Of a stretch of 64,000 nt of DNA, positions 63,735 to 64,000 are shown in pieces (positions within the stretch are counted from its first letter, which is position 1; each line of letters begins with the position of its first letter). The stretch is from CAKAHY01 sp963522175. Lineage in GTDB: Bacteria; Bacillota; Clostridia; Lachnospirales; Lachnospiraceae. The stretch covers positions 1-64,000 of the forward strand of contig CAUQXC010000001.1 of NCBI GenBank assembly GCA_963522175.1, read 5' to 3'. Under the pieces are notes generated by a model. The model did not search any database, was not told the DNA's origin, and was given only the letters and a program-made list of their open reading frames with translations. A program made the position numbers and the translations under genes.

Positions 63735-64000
63735 GGTTTAGCATCCTTTCCCAGAGCCTTTAAAATAGCATCCTTTGCTTCCTCGACGCTGCTTATATCA
63801 TCATCTATATCAAGCCCCAGCTTCCTCAAATCTCTTACTATATATGTAATCTCAGGAGCTCTGAGCCCTATACTTTCAAGGAGTTCTATATTTTTAAATA
63901 CTTCCTTCGGCGTACCGTCAAGAACAAGTTCTCCCTTATTCATGACAAGTATCTTATCGGCGTATTTTGAAACATCTTCCATTGAATGTGAAACCAGCAC
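63731..64000 (-). CDS. ecfA: Energy-coupling factor ATPase EcfA, C-terminal part
   Basis: Only the last 89 codons are in the window; the gene continues beyond the right edge. VSHSMEDVSKYADKILVMNKGELVLDGTPKEVF is the H-loop and following strands of an EcfA-type ATPase. The linking EcfT gene overlaps it by 4 bases. The frame is open to the edge, so the true start is not visible. Confidence 0.9.
   Translation of the reverse strand: MLVSHSMEDVSKYADKILVMNKGELVLDGTPKEVFKNIELLESIGLRAPEITYIVRDLRKLGLDIDDDISSVEEAKDAILKALGKDAKP

Noticed and set aside
1..64000. CRISPR array, insertion sequence, prophage or integrative element
   Set aside because: No regularly spaced repeats, transposase, integrase, Cas or phage structural genes were seen; the gene content is ordinary chromosomal.

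Overview
The window is about 64 kb of an AT-rich, gene-dense chromosome from an anaerobic Firmicute, most likely a Lachnospiraceae-type clostridium. The evidence is the clostridial-order Rnf complex (C-D-G-E-A-B), the Firmicute SUF order (C-B-D-S-U), AddAB in place of RecBCD, class III ribonucleotide reductase, strong AGGAGG-type ribosome sites, EcfT/EcfA and choline-binding-repeat/ChW surface proteins. The genus cannot be fixed from the sequence alone. Most genes are on the minus strand. At the left edge a minus-strand promoter with an rRNA-leader-like transcript suggests that an rRNA operon starts just outside the window.

Layout. 0-0.4 kb: probable rrn promoter, plus a possible small-RNA unit. 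0.4-7.2 kb: six-gene polyamine operon from arginine through agmatine and putrescine to spermidine. 7.6-9.2 kb: iron-sulfur L-serine dehydratase. 9.2-16.4 kb: AddA and AddB. 16.5-20.2 kb: MetNIQ-type ABC transporter with a corrinoid-methyltransferase-like (MtaA/UroD family) protein. 20.4-25.3 kb: SUF iron-sulfur assembly. 25.5-30.5 kb: Rnf. 30.6-37.8 kb: EamA exporter, ArgS, EF-P, a GNAT acetyltransferase, HemW and LepA. 38-40 kb: plus-strand DUF4349 lipoprotein and CPBP protease. 40.1-43.5 kb: QueA, a membrane-anchored protein, a tRNA-Arg and a two-part ThrE-type exporter. 43.7-49.1 kb (plus): MutS2, a two-component system and a cell-wall-binding protein. 49.2-52.4 kb: amino-acid-type ABC transporter with an embedded DUF169 protein. 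52.5-53.7 kb (plus): SPFH protein with a ribbon-helix-helix partner. 53.8-56.5 kb: NrdG/NrdD. 56.7-64 kb: a long unit of EcfA-EcfT, a nuclease, a deacetylase, an ABC-F protein, ExoIII and a degenerate GH13 protein.

The window is mostly core metabolism: ferredoxin-dependent energy conservation (Rnf), Fe-S assembly feeding Rnf, SdaA, HemW, NrdG and AddB, anaerobic dNTP synthesis, and polyamine production. No phage, insertion sequence, CRISPR array or integrative element was recognised.

The least explained items are a GlgX-like GH13 protein that has lost all of its catalytic residues, the DUF169 protein translationally coupled to an ABC transporter ATPase, the MtaA-like protein in the MetNIQ operon, an exporter gene whose last 20 codons are the complement of a tRNA-Arg, a tiny leader ORF and hairpin before the cell-wall-binding protein, and an NrdR-like box that exactly fills the spacer of the nrdD promoter.
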